Shown here piece by piece: positions 27,669 through 36,391 of a stretch of DNA of 36,391 nucleotides. The stretch lies in contig JALQPE010002924.1 of assembly GCA_030407315.1 (NCBI GenBank), positions 1-36,391 of the forward strand, read 5' to 3'. This DNA comes from Asparagopsis taxiformis (Eukaryota > Rhodophyta > Florideophyceae > Bonnemaisoniales > Bonnemaisoniaceae). Numbering within the stretch: position 1 is the stretch's first letter; every line of letters begins with the position of its first letter. A program made the translations under genes and the position numbers. The notes below the pieces were generated by a model. It searched no databases. It saw only the letters and a program-made list of their open reading frames with translations, and had not been told where the DNA came from.

Positions 27669-29534
27669 AACACGCTTACAAACCAATTTGCGCAAATTTC
27701 CGCACTTGACTTTCACCCTTACCAAACATCTTCTGACCCAACAGCAACCACCAACATCGCATTTCAAACCCGTACCCAATCGCCAACCCCCATCACTCCA
27801 CCACAAACAATCACAAAACATACACCCGCTCCCAAAACGCACCGAATGGCGAAACAATACCCTGACGCACAATTATGGGAAACAGCACATAACGATGAGC
27901 TGAACAAAATCGAAGACATGGAAGCTATAACCTGGCTTGACATCAGCAGCACACCCACGAACGCAAAACCCCTTCCACTCACCATGACGTATCGCTACAA
28001 ACGAGATGCAGAAGGAAACATCGAAGAACGCAAAGCCAGATGTGCAGTACGTGGAGATATGATGCTACCCACAATACACTACAACCCTGATGAAATATCC
28101 ACTTACACGGCTGACGAAACAACTATTCGCCTACTTATAAGCCACGCCGCTGCAAATAACCTACCAACAGAACACTTGGACATCTCTTCGGCCTTCCTAC
28201 ATGAAAAATTCCACTACTCCAGACCGGTATATATTAGACAACACCCCATGTTTGATGGATCTTTCAAACACAGTCAGCACATCGGCCAACTAAAAGGCAA
28301 CTTGTATGGCACCAAGCAAGCTGGGCGCCTATTCTGCAATGGAGCCCGTGACTTTCTCACCAAAAACGGATTTATCCAGCTCAAGTCAGACCCATGTCTA
28401 TTCAGCAAAACTCATGCCGACCAACAAACCATAGTAGCCGTCACAATCGATGATTTCTTTGTATGCGCCACACATCCCCATCTCCTCACTGACCTTTACG
28501 AGACCCTCGCCACGAAATACCGCGTAAAACGCCTTGGCAAACCGACCAAATACCTAAACTGGCACATACAGTACACCCCTGACGGCACCCATATTTCTCA
28601 ACCACACATAATCGACTCAATTATAACCAAGACCAACATGCACAACGCCAAACCCCTCGAAAAGCTATATTCGGACGGCATTGATCTCTCTCCCCCAACC
28701 GAGAAGGACGAACTTGACACAACCATCGCCACAATATACCGCGAAACACTCGGCGAGCTCCGATACTTAACAGACTCAACGCGCCCGGACATACAGTTCT
28801 TTACCAACTCCTTAGCCCGCGCCAATCACAAACCAACAACTCGGCATTGGAAACTAATGAAACGGCTTATCCGCTACCTCAAACATACCGCCACAGCAGG
28901 AATATGCTACGCTCCAAGACCCGGAAAAGCCACACTGGCCACATACTGTGACGCTGACTTCGCCAACGATACAACCACGCGCAAATCAATATCAGGCTCC
29001 GTCATCACGCTACATGGCGCACCAATTCACTGGACATCACAACGTCAATCCATTGTTGCCCTAAGTACCTGCGAAGCGGAAACAATATCAGCATCGGACG
29101 CCACAAGACAAACCAATTGGCTCGGTGACATGCTAAAAGAGTTAAAACTCATCAATGCCGCACAACCCATAACAATGTACACCGACTCGCAATCAGCTCT
29201 ACAGGTGGCCACTAGCTCAGCACCAACAAAAAGGAGAAAATTTATTGACATCCGATACCACCACTTGATGGACAACATCCAAGCTGGACGTATCGAACTC
29301 CGTTATCTACCTACTAACGACAACCTAGCCGACATATTCACCAAGCCCATTGGAAACACACAATTCAACAAGCTCAACCTCCAACTCCGCATAACCAGCG
29401 CCCCCTTCCACAACAACACGCCTCAATCACTCCCCGCCCCTCGGCGACAGGGGGAGTGTCAGGATGCCAAACAACACAAGTCGCCAATCGGCAGGTCGCT
29501 CACCTGTCAAGATGCCAAACATTTAACTTCATAA
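27669..29534 (+). CDS. pol: Copia reverse transcriptase and RNase H region of pol
   Basis: Continues the integrase frame directly after the TAG at 27666. RT motifs: Y-R-Y-K-R-D-A-E-G, L-D-I-S-S-A-F-L, Y-G-T-K-Q-A-G-R-L and the catalytic T-I-D-D (Asp codons 28449-28454), where copia elements usually have Y-V-D-D. RNase H: D-A-D-F-A-N-D (~28950), C-E-A-E-T (~29069), Y-T-D-S-Q-S-A-L (~29178) and the terminal D-I-R-Y-H-H-L. The first ATG in this section is at 27846. The stop at 29532-29534 is inside the 3' LTR. Confidence 0.93.
   Translation, partial: NTLTNQFAQISALDFHPYQTSSDPTATTNIAFQTRTQSPTPITPPQTITKHTPAPKTHRMAKQYPDAQLWETAHNDELNKIEDMEAITWLDISSTPTNAKPLPLTMTYRYKRDAEGNIEERKARCAVRGDMMLPTIHYNPDEISTYTADETTIRLLISHAAANNLPTEHLDISSAFLHEKFHYSRPVYIRQHPMFDGSFKHSQHIGQLKGNLYGTKQAGRLFCNGARDFLTKNGFIQLKSDPCLFSKTHADQQTIVAVTIDDFFVCATHPHLLTDLYETLATKYRVKRLGKPTKYLNWHIQYTPDGTHISQPHIIDSIITKTNMHNAKPLEKLYSDGIDLSPPTEKDELDTTIATIYRETLGELRYLTDSTRPDIQFFTNSLARANHKPTTRHWKLMKRLIRYLKHTATAGICYAPRPGKATLATYCDADFANDTTTRKSISGSVITLHGAPIHWTSQRQSIVALSTCEAETISASDATRQTNWLGDMLKELKLINAAQPITMYTDSQSALQVATSSAPTKRRKFIDIRYHHLMDNIQAGRIELRYLPTNDNLADIFTKPIGNTQFNKLNLQLRITSAPFHNNTPQSLPAPRRQGECQDAKQHKSPIGRSLTCQDAKHLTS
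29446..29456 (+). other. Polypurine tract of the copia element
   Basis: GACAGGGGGAG directly precedes TGTCAGGATGCC, the first of two LTR starts. Confidence 0.75.
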
Positions 29535-29623
29535 TTACAGTATTTACACCTTAAGATAGTATTTAATAGACTGTACCGCCGTCGACGAAGTAAACGGAGG
29601 GAAGGTGAACTTCATCCATAACA
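29457..29623 (+). repeat. 3' LTR of the copia element, 167 bp with 48-bp extension
   Basis: From 29505 (TGTCAAGATGCC) to 29623 it equals the 5' LTR except for one base. A second LTR start, TGTCAGGATGCCAAAC, lies 48 bp upstream at 29457 next to the polypurine tract, with GCCAATCGGC at 29483-29492 between them. The 5' LTR carries the base of the first start joined to the body of the second, as if one repeat had been skipped. Confidence 0.85.
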
Positions 29624-29694
29624 ATGGGTGATGTAGAACGAAGGGGTAAACAAGACGTAATCGTTGCCGTGTACCGATTCCAATGCACTTTATT

Positions 29695-29771
29695 TGTCGG
29701 GATATCCATATAACCAGGCGACATGCCAAATCTAGTGTCTGCGCAGGCTCAACATTCTTTATAGTCTAACA
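29695..29771 (+). repeat. Solo 77-bp LTR
   Basis: Starts TGTCGGGATATCC (the variant closest to the copia LTR start) and ends AGTCTAACA. The flanks TTATT and TTACC agree at only three of five positions, so the target duplication is decayed or absent. Confidence 0.85.
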
Positions 29772-29905
29772 TTACCACTTGACTCCGCGCTTCATCGTTT
29801 TGTCACCTTGCATAAACCTAACTGGTATTTCGCCACTGAGAGGTTCTCCTCGTCGCTTCTGAAAACCTACACGTCAATAATCCTGTTTGTCCCAAATGAG
29901 CTCCC

Positions 29906-29982
29906 TGTTGGGATATTCATATAACCAGGCGACATGCCAACTCTAGTGTCTGCGCAGGCACAACATTCTTTATAGTCTAACA
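29906..29982 (+). repeat. Solo 77-bp LTR, TSD CTCCC
   Basis: TGTTGGGATATTC ... TATAGTCTAACA, flanked by CTCCC at 29901-29905 and 29983-29987. The intact target duplication shows it is an independent insertion and not a partner of the copy at 29695. Confidence 0.92.
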
Positions 29983-30289
29983 CTCCCGGTCAAATGGAAT
30001 TGAAATTGTAAGTTAAAAATGGAACGCGAGGCGCCATACTTACCAGTCTATTTACAGGTATAAATTTCGGGCTGTATGTTGCATAAATACCTTTATCCTC
30101 GTATAACCGCTAAGTCACACCGGACATGTGGTTCATTGGTTTTACACTGTACCCGCGTTTATGTTGTATGATAGTAGTGCACGTGTACTAATCACCTGTT
30201 GCGAATTTCGAATGATGCTGATTCGACACTATCGAACGTGGGCTCGCCATTTGGTGTAGGTGTGTGTGTCTGCGACCATAGAGCACTTC

Positions 30290-32200
30290 CCCGACGGAGG
30301 CTTTAAGGCAGAACCAGGCGTTATCGATTGGAGAATCCACCGTCGGTGGCAAAATTAGGGGAATATCCCGTATAGGATTGGTTGAATGGAAATGTGTTGG
30401 TGTATGCTTCCGACAGTTGAAATTATCAGCACAATGGTGATTGCAACTGTTTTACCGACATACAGTCTTGATTTTGATGCTCATATTGCATTGCGGCTAT
30501 GAGCAAATCAGTTCAATTTACACGGCTGAAAAGCCGACACGTTGTCGAACAAGTCTAAGCGTGTATAGTGGAAGAAGCGCGTTTCTGATGCAGAAGCATT
30601 AACTTTGATCAAGTGATTACACGAAGCTCAATTTCAGCCATCAAAGCCACCTGTGGGCGGAGACACGACATTGAACAGAGAAATGTCCAGGGTTAGCGTG
30701 GCATACCCTAGTTCATCATTCAGCGTACCTTAATGGATGTTTTTATCGGCTCCTTAAGATACAGAGGTGCGGGACGGTGTGAACCGTGTACAACCAACAT
30801 ACAGAGGCGGACAACCGCAAGTCGATGACCGCGTATAGCAGCTTACCGGAAGTGCTCCTCAGAAAGGTTCGACACGATCACGCGGCTAGGTTGTGGACGT
30901 ATGACCGCTCTGACGTGTCATGAGCTTCCGAAACGTCTAGACAATGGGATTGTTGCCTGAAAATCATTTGCGAGCAACGTTGCTATCATGTGCGGTTCCG
31001 TTTGTGGAATGCACATAGCCTGTTCAGGACGTTTCACTCAAACGACCCAAGACCGTGTCCAGTAGAAATTACGGTCCATTTACTACGACCATTTTTAGAG
31101 TCGACTCAACAAACATCTACCCTCTAAGGAAACACGCAACGCCGTACCGCTCAGGGCTCGCGATACTGCGATAGGATAAATAAACGACGGACCGACCACT
31201 CCCCTGAATTCCGGGTAGAGTCAACTTGACAAACGAGACGCCGCCAACCTGCAAACATCTACACGTTCAGCATTAGTCCATGTTTCATGGCTAGTAGTCG
31301 TGCCATCGCGGTTCTCGATTGTGCATGTCCGCGTGGGCACGCTGGACGCGGTAGCGTCGAATCTGGCATCGCTAGTCGTCTGATTGACGGCGGTCGTTCC
31401 ACACGTGCGGTAAGTGTTGTTGCCACAACGCAATGGCAGTCGTTCTTCGTGTAAATCCACGTGCGGGCCAAAGAGCGGTATATATGTCGGCAATCTTGCG
31501 AATTGTACTCGTGTACCAATCTTGATTGATATATTACTAAATTCGTTTTGATTGCGGGTCGCACGACACATGATAATCTCGAGAGTGATTTTGATTTCAG
31601 TCGTACACTCTCAGCTGCCATCCTACAGATAACAATCAGCGATTGGTGTCGCAGCAGGGCATATGCTGGCGCGCTGCGGGCCAAGAGAGGCAGCTAACCT
31701 CTGCTAACCGGAACTGTTGAATCGTCTTAATGGGCTGCAAGAGCTGAGGGGGAGGGGGGAGCTCGCTGCGCGGGCTATATCAGCCCAATCCGATTTGAAT
31801 GTGTACCGGCGTGTGTCGGTGGAAGGTGTAAAAAAGCACGGCGGCATGGTGTTTTGATTCACTTCTCGCCAGAAGTGTTCCCATAACGGCTGTTAAGCGC
31901 GTAGAGGGGGGTCTATTGCTCGCACATGAACCCTTCTCAAGAAGCGAAGAACAGCGCGGCCTGTCCGGCGCTGTCTACGTCGCGCCGCGCAGCCCAGAAT
32001 GCGACGTCGATTAGTCGTCGCGGAACGGTACATGGACAATATGTCGATCTACAACAATGACGACACATCCGAGGAAGGCTCGTCCACGCGTTTGGCTCGC
32101 CATCCCATCCGCGCCGGATGCGCGGCGCTGGTTGGACGGCATGTGGAGCAGCGGTGGAGAGCAGTGGAATGGGGCTTTTGGCTCCTGCGTGAATACTACA
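30290..32200. repeat. Duplicated block E, unit 2 copy
   Basis: Homologue of 18230-19700. The minus frames 31221-31571 and 31259-31684 have no recognisable domain and no intact counterpart in unit 1. I see no gene here. Confidence 0.65.
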
Positions 32201-32279
32201 CACGTCCTACTACCACTGCAGGTTTCTGAAGCGGGAATCGCGAGTGGGGATGCCTCGACGCGATAGTCGAAATGGGAAA

Positions 32280-32650
32280 GGACGCCATGTTGTATTCCGT
32301 AATTTTAACGAGATGGCAACGATGCGCAGTGGAAGCAATTCATCTCGCATGCAGTAATCGGCAGGGCAGCAGGGCGTTGACAAGATTGTCGCTAAGGCTG
32401 ATTCGGGGGACGGACGGATTTCCAACTGCATCGTTGTTCCCCCGCTGTAAAGCTCGGCGGACGGATGAACTATTCATCTGTTTTTCGACAGGCCAGTCTC
32501 ATTCCCAGGCAACATGACGCACGAGCACTGAACAAACTACTTACAGTACTCCAACCGTCGCCAGCAATTGAAATCAACGCAACACAATTGCAATTACGCC
32601 ACGGCGCGTGCGGTCAAAAGTTTGCTGCGCGACGGTAAGGCATCAACAGA
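32280..32650. repeat. Duplicated block F, unit 2 copy (empty site of the solo LTR)
   Basis: Homologue of 21430-21933 without the 77-bp insertion. CATTCCCAGGCAAC near 32500 is the unoccupied target. Confidence 0.85.
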
Positions 32651-32957
32651 CGTATGATGAGTGTAGAAACTGTGTGCCACGCATGCCAATGCAAACAAAG
32701 ATTCGTCATCAAAAACGACCAACCAACCACCATTCGCCAAGTACCACACACCGACATGAAGCGCCGATGTCATCAGCATCATGATTGGCCATCAAAATAT
32801 CCGCAACGCAAATCTCAACAATGCAACGCCAATCGCGCGCATCCGCCGCGCCATTTCTCCAACAATTGCTGATGCATGCAACAAGCACCAAATAAAACGC
32901 GCCATTCTCCTCCGTCGCCCACCTCCCTCCCGCCGCACCGACGACCCGCAACCCAAC
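32651..32957 (+). promoter_or_regulatory. 5' flank of the transaldolase gene
   Basis: About 300 bp separate the end of the duplicated block from the start codon. An upstream in-frame ATG at 32781 extends the frame by 59 codons, but that extension is basic and unlike a targeting peptide, so this interval is taken as promoter and 5' UTR. No clear TATA box was identified. Confidence 0.4.
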
Positions 32958-34030
32958 ATGGCCTTTGTCAGCACATTCACCGGCGCCGTTCCCCGCACGC
33001 GCGGCGCACAGACGTCGCCACGCGCGGCGCGTCGCGCCGTCGTGTCCGCGACGGCGACGCGCCCGTCGCTCAAGACGCAGTACGAGCAGCTGGAGCGGAT
33101 GACGACCATAGTGGAGGACACGGGCGAGATCGATAAGATTCGTCAACACGCGCCGCATTCAGCGACGACGAATCCGTCGCTTGTCGCGCAAGCGGCGACA
33201 TTGCCCGAGTATGCGCATCTGCTCGACGAGGCGGTGGCGTATGGACACGCGTCCAATACGCCTCGTGACGCGCTGCTTCCGCTCGTGCGTAACAAGCTTT
33301 TCACGCTTTTCGGCGCCGAGATTCTGCGCTACATCCCCGGCGACGTGTCGACCGAGGTCGACGCCCGTCTCAGCTTTGACGTGCAGAAGCAGGTCGCGAC
33401 CGGCGAGCAGATCATCCGCATGTATGAAGAGGCGGGTATCAAGCGCGAGCGCGTGTTGATCAAGCTCGCGACGACCTGGGAGGGCGTGGAGGCGTGTCGC
33501 ATTCTGGAAGCGAGGGGGATCAAGACCAATATGACGTTGTTGTTCAGTAAGGCGCAGGCGATTGCTGCCGCTGAGGCGGGTGCATATTTTTCGCCGTTTG
33601 TGGGGCGTATTTTGGATTGGTATAAGAAGGAACAGGGTGTGGATGGTTTCGCACCCGCTGATGATCCCGGCGTGAAGAGTGTCAAGGAGATTTATGAGTA
33701 CTACAAGTGCGTCGGATATGATACCATTGTCATGGGCGCTTCGTTTAGGAATAAGGGCGAGATCCTCGAATTGGCGGTTGTGATCGTCTCACGATTGCGC
33801 CCAAGTTTATTGCTGATCTCAAGGAGACCGAGCAGAACATCGAGCGCAAGTTGGTCACGCCCGGCGCAGAGGTATGCGAGGTGTTTGACAAGATCGACAT
33901 GGACGAGGCCAAGTTTCGATGGGAGATGAACCAGGACGCTATGGCGACCGAGAAATTGGCGCATGGCATTCGTGGATTCGCCGCCGATTTGGAGAAACTT
34001 GATAGACAATTGCAGCAGCTTTTGCAGTAG
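32958..34030 (+). CDS. tal: Transaldolase, plastid-type, with one apparent frameshift
   Basis: Transaldolase moves a dihydroxyacetone unit between sugar phosphates in the pentose phosphate pathway. The ATG at 32958 is chosen because it opens with M-A-F-V and an Arg/Ser-rich ~30-residue leader, as in red-algal plastid transit peptides. Family landmarks: D-T-G-E-I near residue 54, A-T-T-N-P-S-L, S-T-E-V-D-A-R-L-S, the Schiff-base Lys (codon 33462-33464, residue 169) in L-I-K-L-A-T-T-W, N-M-T-L-L-F-S and S-P-F-V-G-R-I-L-D-W. Ser replaces the Asp that precedes A-T-T-N-P in E. coli TalB. At 33774-33777 the frame shifts: the conserved G-C-D-R-L-T-I-A-P region is one frame away, so one G appears missing. 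With it, the protein would be 357 residues, normal length plus leader, ending at TAG 34028-34030. It converges on the MATE gene with 39 bp between stops. Confidence 0.92.
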
Positions 34031-34069
34031 CCAAACCGTTTGTGTGTGCGTAAATATAGCTTTTGCTGT

Positions 34070-35835
34070 TTATCGACTCTGGTCCTTTCCGGCGATCGGA
34101 CTGGAACTACTGACATATCGCACGCCGAGCACGAGTGCGCGCGCAATCATGAGCACATTGAGACCGCCCCAAATGGCGACGACACCACCGGCAAAGTAGC
34201 GCACCGCCGAAATCGCCAGACACGCCGTGAAAGCCGCCGCCGCAATCGCGGCCGCCATGTACTGAAAGTCTGCGCACGCGGCCAGAATACCATCGAGAGC
34301 GAACACTGCGCCGTTCAACGGCGCGCACACCGCCGCCATGGCGATGCACGACGTCGCGATGCATCGCACCTTGACGTCGGGCGTGAACAAAGCGGGCAGC
34401 GACTTGCCTGCGAGAACGGCCGCGAGACCGAGGACGGCGCCGGCGAGCGCGGAGAGCAGCAGTGTTCGATCGGCGATGCGTCTAGCGTCGAGACGATTGC
34501 CAGCGGCGACGGCGGACGCGACAAGCGCCTGTGCCGAGGCGGCAAACGCGTCGAGAATGGTGGCGTGGAAGACCCACAGCTGACGACAGAGCTCGTAGGC
34601 GGCGAGACGGACGGCGCCGAGGGCGGCGGCGGTCGCGGTGGCGTACGCGACGGTGGCGAGCAGGGAAAGGGTGCGAATGGAGAGCAGAAAACCGGCGGAG
34701 AGCAGCGGCTTCATTTCGGTAATCGCGGGCACGCGACAGAGATCGCGCAGATGGAGATGGTTGCGTCGGATGAGCACGACGATCATGACGATTGCGGCGA
34801 GGATCTGCGAAATGGTGGTCGCGAGCGCGGCGCCGGTGACGCCCAGCGAGAGACGGAAGATAAACAACACGTCGAGGAGGATGTTGAGAAAATTGGCGGC
34901 GAGCGCGATGAAAAACGGCGTTTGCAGATCGCGCAGGGCGCGTAGCGCGCCGTTACACACAAAGGACATGAGGGCGAGCGGGGAGGCGTAGGCGCGTGCG
35001 CGCAGATAGTCGACAGCGAATGGGAGGGCGTCCGGGGTGGCGCCGAGCGCGGCGAGAATACGATGCGGATAGTTGAGTAGTATCGCGGCGGACAGGGTGC
35101 CGAGGGTGCAGGCGACTATGAGCGAGGCGGAGAGGACGCGCGATGGCGCGTCGGTGTCCGGGGAATGGAGCGCCTGTGCGAGTAGCGGGGTGGTGGATAT
35201 GGAGAGAAAGTTGAAGATGGAGAAGGAGATGTGAGCACGAGTGTGGATAGACCGACGCCGGCGAGTGGTTGGACGCCGATGCGTCCGACAAATGCGGTGT
35301 CGATGAGGGAGAGAAGCGGGTCGAGTGCTAGCGCGCCTAGGGCGGGTAGTGCGAGTGTGATGATTTCAATGTTGAGCGATTGGACGCGGCGGGCTTGGTC
35401 GGTAGACAGGCGTGACAGATGCGCGCGACATGACGCACGGCTATTGGGTGCGTTGGCGCGCGCGTCGGGGTCGTCAGGGTTCGCGGTCGTTTGCGATGGC
35501 TGGGTCGCGGTTGGATTGGCGGCGCGGCGAATGTCAGACGCATTTGTTGGGTCGGGATTTGATGCGATGCGATGCGTTGCGTTGCGATGTCGAGCACGCG
35601 GCCGATGGATGGATAGCTGGTCGAGTTTGTTGTTGTCGATGGCGCGTTTGACGGAGATTTGCGTGAGATCGAGATTTACTCCGTGGACACGTGGGACACG
35701 TGCGAAAGCTGATTTACAGTGTAAGAACAATTGAATCGCGGATGCGAAAAGATTCTCTGTTGGATGTGAGGTTGCGTCATTGGCGTCAACGAAAAGACGA
35801 AATCGAGTCCATATATTTTCGGCATCGCATCGCAT
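34070..35835 (-). CDS. MATE-family transporter (DinF/EDS5-like), one apparent frameshift
   Basis: Multi-helix membrane antiporter of the MATE superfamily. The start of the conserved domain, with D-P-L-L-S-L-I-D-T-A-F-V-G-R, matches the DinF/plant plastid EDS5-type branch. That part (35835 to ~35235) and the rest (~35231-34070) are in different frames. A missing base near 35232 restores continuity from L-S-T-L into the next helices (I-S-F-S-I-F-N-F-L). The C-terminal part, 34070-34969, has long Ala/Leu-rich hydrophobic segments. About 153 residues precede the first helix; they are Arg/Asn/Thr-rich and could include a transit peptide. The far 5' end is uncertain: the ATG at 35835 lies only 30 bp from the divergent gene, and another ATG at 35543 (other frame, M-R-L-T-F-A-A) also resembles a transit peptide start. 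Confidence 0.85.
35811..35818 (+). promoter_or_regulatory. Candidate TATA box for the 35865 gene
   Basis: ATATATTT lies 47 bp upstream of the ATG. It falls inside the longest possible 5' extension of the MATE gene on the other strand, which argues for a later MATE start or an intron there. Confidence 0.35.
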
Positions 35836-35864
35836 CGTGTAGCTCGTTGTCGTCGATAAGAAAC

Positions 35865-36251
35865 ATGGGCGCTACAACTTCGCAACCGGTAGACGCGGAA
35901 AAGCTATCGCAATGGTTGGATCCGCACGCAGTGTACGATAACATGTCGACGTCGACACAGCCGCCCAAGCTATCGCTACCGACCACATCGGCGTCATCGA
36001 CACCGTCGTCATCGACGCGCACAACGCCGACATCATCATCCGCGGCGGACGAATCGCACGTGTCGCTCGACTTATTCAACGAGGACGAAATCACGCCGCA
36101 GCCGGCGCGTCGCCGCGCGGCGTCCAACACGCGGTATAAAGACCCGATGTGTGCGGCGTTTGACCGCATCGCGCCGCCGGCGGTGAGCGACTGGCTGGGC
36201 GCGTCGGACGCGCAGTCGGCGGACAGTATCTTAGACTCGGGGATGAAATGA
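35865..36251 (+). CDS. Small, probably N-myristoylated protein of unknown function
   Basis: 128 codons. The ATG at 35865 is chosen over the upstream in-frame ATG at 35691 for two reasons: it has a good context (A at -3, G at +4), and the product starts M-G-A-T-T-S, fitting the N-myristoylation rule (Gly2, Ser/Thr6). The middle (residues ~30-65) is low-complexity Ser/Thr/Pro, probably disordered. It is followed by an acidic D-L-F-N-E-D-E patch and a conserved-looking C-terminal part (Y-K-D-P-M-C-A-A-F-D-R-I, D-W-L-G). No known domain; membrane anchoring is an inference. AATAAA lies 44 bp after the stop. A minus-strand frame across the same bases (35786-36370) looks like a shadow. Confidence 0.7.
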   Translation: MGATTSQPVDAEKLSQWLDPHAVYDNMSTSTQPPKLSLPTTSASSTPSSSTRTTPTSSSAADESHVSLDLFNEDEITPQPARRRAASNTRYKDPMCAAFDRIAPPAVSDWLGASDAQSADSILDSGMK

Positions 36252-36294
36252 GACGATAATTTGCCGTGCGTGCGTTGATATTTTTCGTCTTGTA

Positions 36295-36300
36295 AATAAA
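36295..36300 (+). terminator. Poly(A) signal AATAAA
   Basis: Lies 44 bp downstream of the TGA at 36249-36251, in TGTAAATAAAC. The last ~90 bases of the window show nothing else. Confidence 0.55.
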
Positions 36301-36391
36301 CTTGTCCCACATCACGACAAGAAATCGCTCCTCCCCGACAATTGCGTCGCTTGTAAACGCGCCATTCCACGCAGACACAGACGCAATGTGT

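Larger units (their letters stand above)
24884..29628 (+). mobile_element. Complete Ty1/copia retrotransposon with TSD ATGGG
   Basis: The element runs 24889-29623; ATGGG at 24884-24888 and 29624-29628 is the target duplication. The order is LTR, primer site, gag, protease, integrase, RT, RNase H, polypurine tract, LTR; integrase before RT is diagnostic of Ty1/copia. The shared parts of the LTRs are identical apart from one base near the 5' end, so the insertion is young. The homologous unoccupied site in unit 1 is at ~17755-17765. The plus strand is A/C-rich and poor in G, unlike the flanks. One in-frame stop and frame changes make this copy non-autonomous as read. Confidence 0.95.
21934..32650. 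repeat. Tandem segmental duplication, unit 2 (interrupted)
   Basis: Second copy of the unit at 15414-21933, expanded by the miniature LTR element (22936-23349), the complete copia element (24889-29623) and two solo 77-bp LTRs (29695, 29906). The duplicated sequence ends about 300 bp before the transaldolase start codon. Confidence 0.8.

Noticed and set aside
29695..29982. A second complete miniature element formed by the LTRs at 29695 and 29906
   Set aside because: The copy at 29906 has its own CTCCC duplication on both sides, and no primer site follows the first LTR, so they are independent solo insertions.
31221..31684. Overlapping minus frames of 116 and 141 codons in block E of unit 2
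   Set aside because: No recognisable domain, basic shadow-like composition, and no matching intact frame in the unit 1 copy.
32781..32957. N-terminal extension of transaldolase from the upstream ATG
   Set aside because: The extension is unlike a targeting sequence, whereas the ATG at 32958 opens a typical red-algal transit peptide.
34040..34945. 301-codon plus frame opposite the MATE gene
   Set aside because: It is the antisense shadow of the Ala/Leu-rich transporter coding sequence, with Arg/Gly/Glu-rich low-complexity translation.
35786..36370. 194-codon minus frame over the small myristoylated gene
   Set aside because: The plus frame has a better start context, a meaningful N-terminus and a downstream poly(A) signal; the minus frame is Asp/Val-Ser repetitive shadow.

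Overview
The window looks like nuclear DNA of a plastid-bearing eukaryote, most likely a red alga. The best clue is the transaldolase near the right end: its N-terminus begins M-A-F-V and is Ser/Arg-rich with no hydrophobic signal peptide, as in red-algal plastid transit peptides. The three host genes at the right end have no evident introns and are packed tightly, while the other ~32.6 kb is almost entirely repeats and transposable elements. The species cannot be named from the sequence alone.

Layout. (1) 1-10614: a repeat-built block bounded by inverted termini (1-40 against 10573-10614). It holds 15 exact GGACGTCC palindromes, none of which I saw elsewhere in the window. Inside are a 43-bp tandem repeat, a 24-bp minisatellite, a degenerate higher-order array, a pair of large inverted arms (2852-4947 and 7553-9156) around a 2.6-kb spacer, and a purine-rich tract. 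It appears to be inserted in the reverse transcriptase of a Ty3/gypsy element. (2) 10615 to ~13650: the 3' part of that gypsy element (RT, RNase H, integrase, chromodomain, 3' LTR). (3) ~13.65-15.4 kb: weakly characterised sequence with one diverged copy of a short conserved ORF. (4) 15414 to ~32650: two tandem copies of a ~6.5-kb segment, unit 1 15414-21933 and unit 2 21934-32650. Unit 2 is interrupted by a complete young Ty1/copia element (24889-29623, TSD ATGGG) and by a miniature LTR element (22936-23349). Solo copies of the miniature element's 77-bp LTR lie at 21717, 29695 and 29906. (5) 32958-36251: transaldolase (+), a DinF/EDS5-type MATE transporter (-), and a small, probably myristoylated protein (+).

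Relationships. The copia element and the miniature element share LTR termini (TGTC/T..GGAT ... AACA). Both have a primer-binding site matching the anticodon arm of initiator tRNA-Met, the half-tRNA priming used by Drosophila copia. Both also have a 3' LTR that starts with a duplicated LTR end enclosing GCCAATCGGC. The simplest reading is that the miniature element is a TRIM-type parasite of a copia lineage. The tandem duplication supplies paralogous empty sites that confirm the insertions and order them in time.

Caution: transaldolase, MATE, the gypsy pol and the copia gag all contain apparent single-base frameshifts, at least two at short homopolymers. Residual indel errors in the assembly are a likely explanation.
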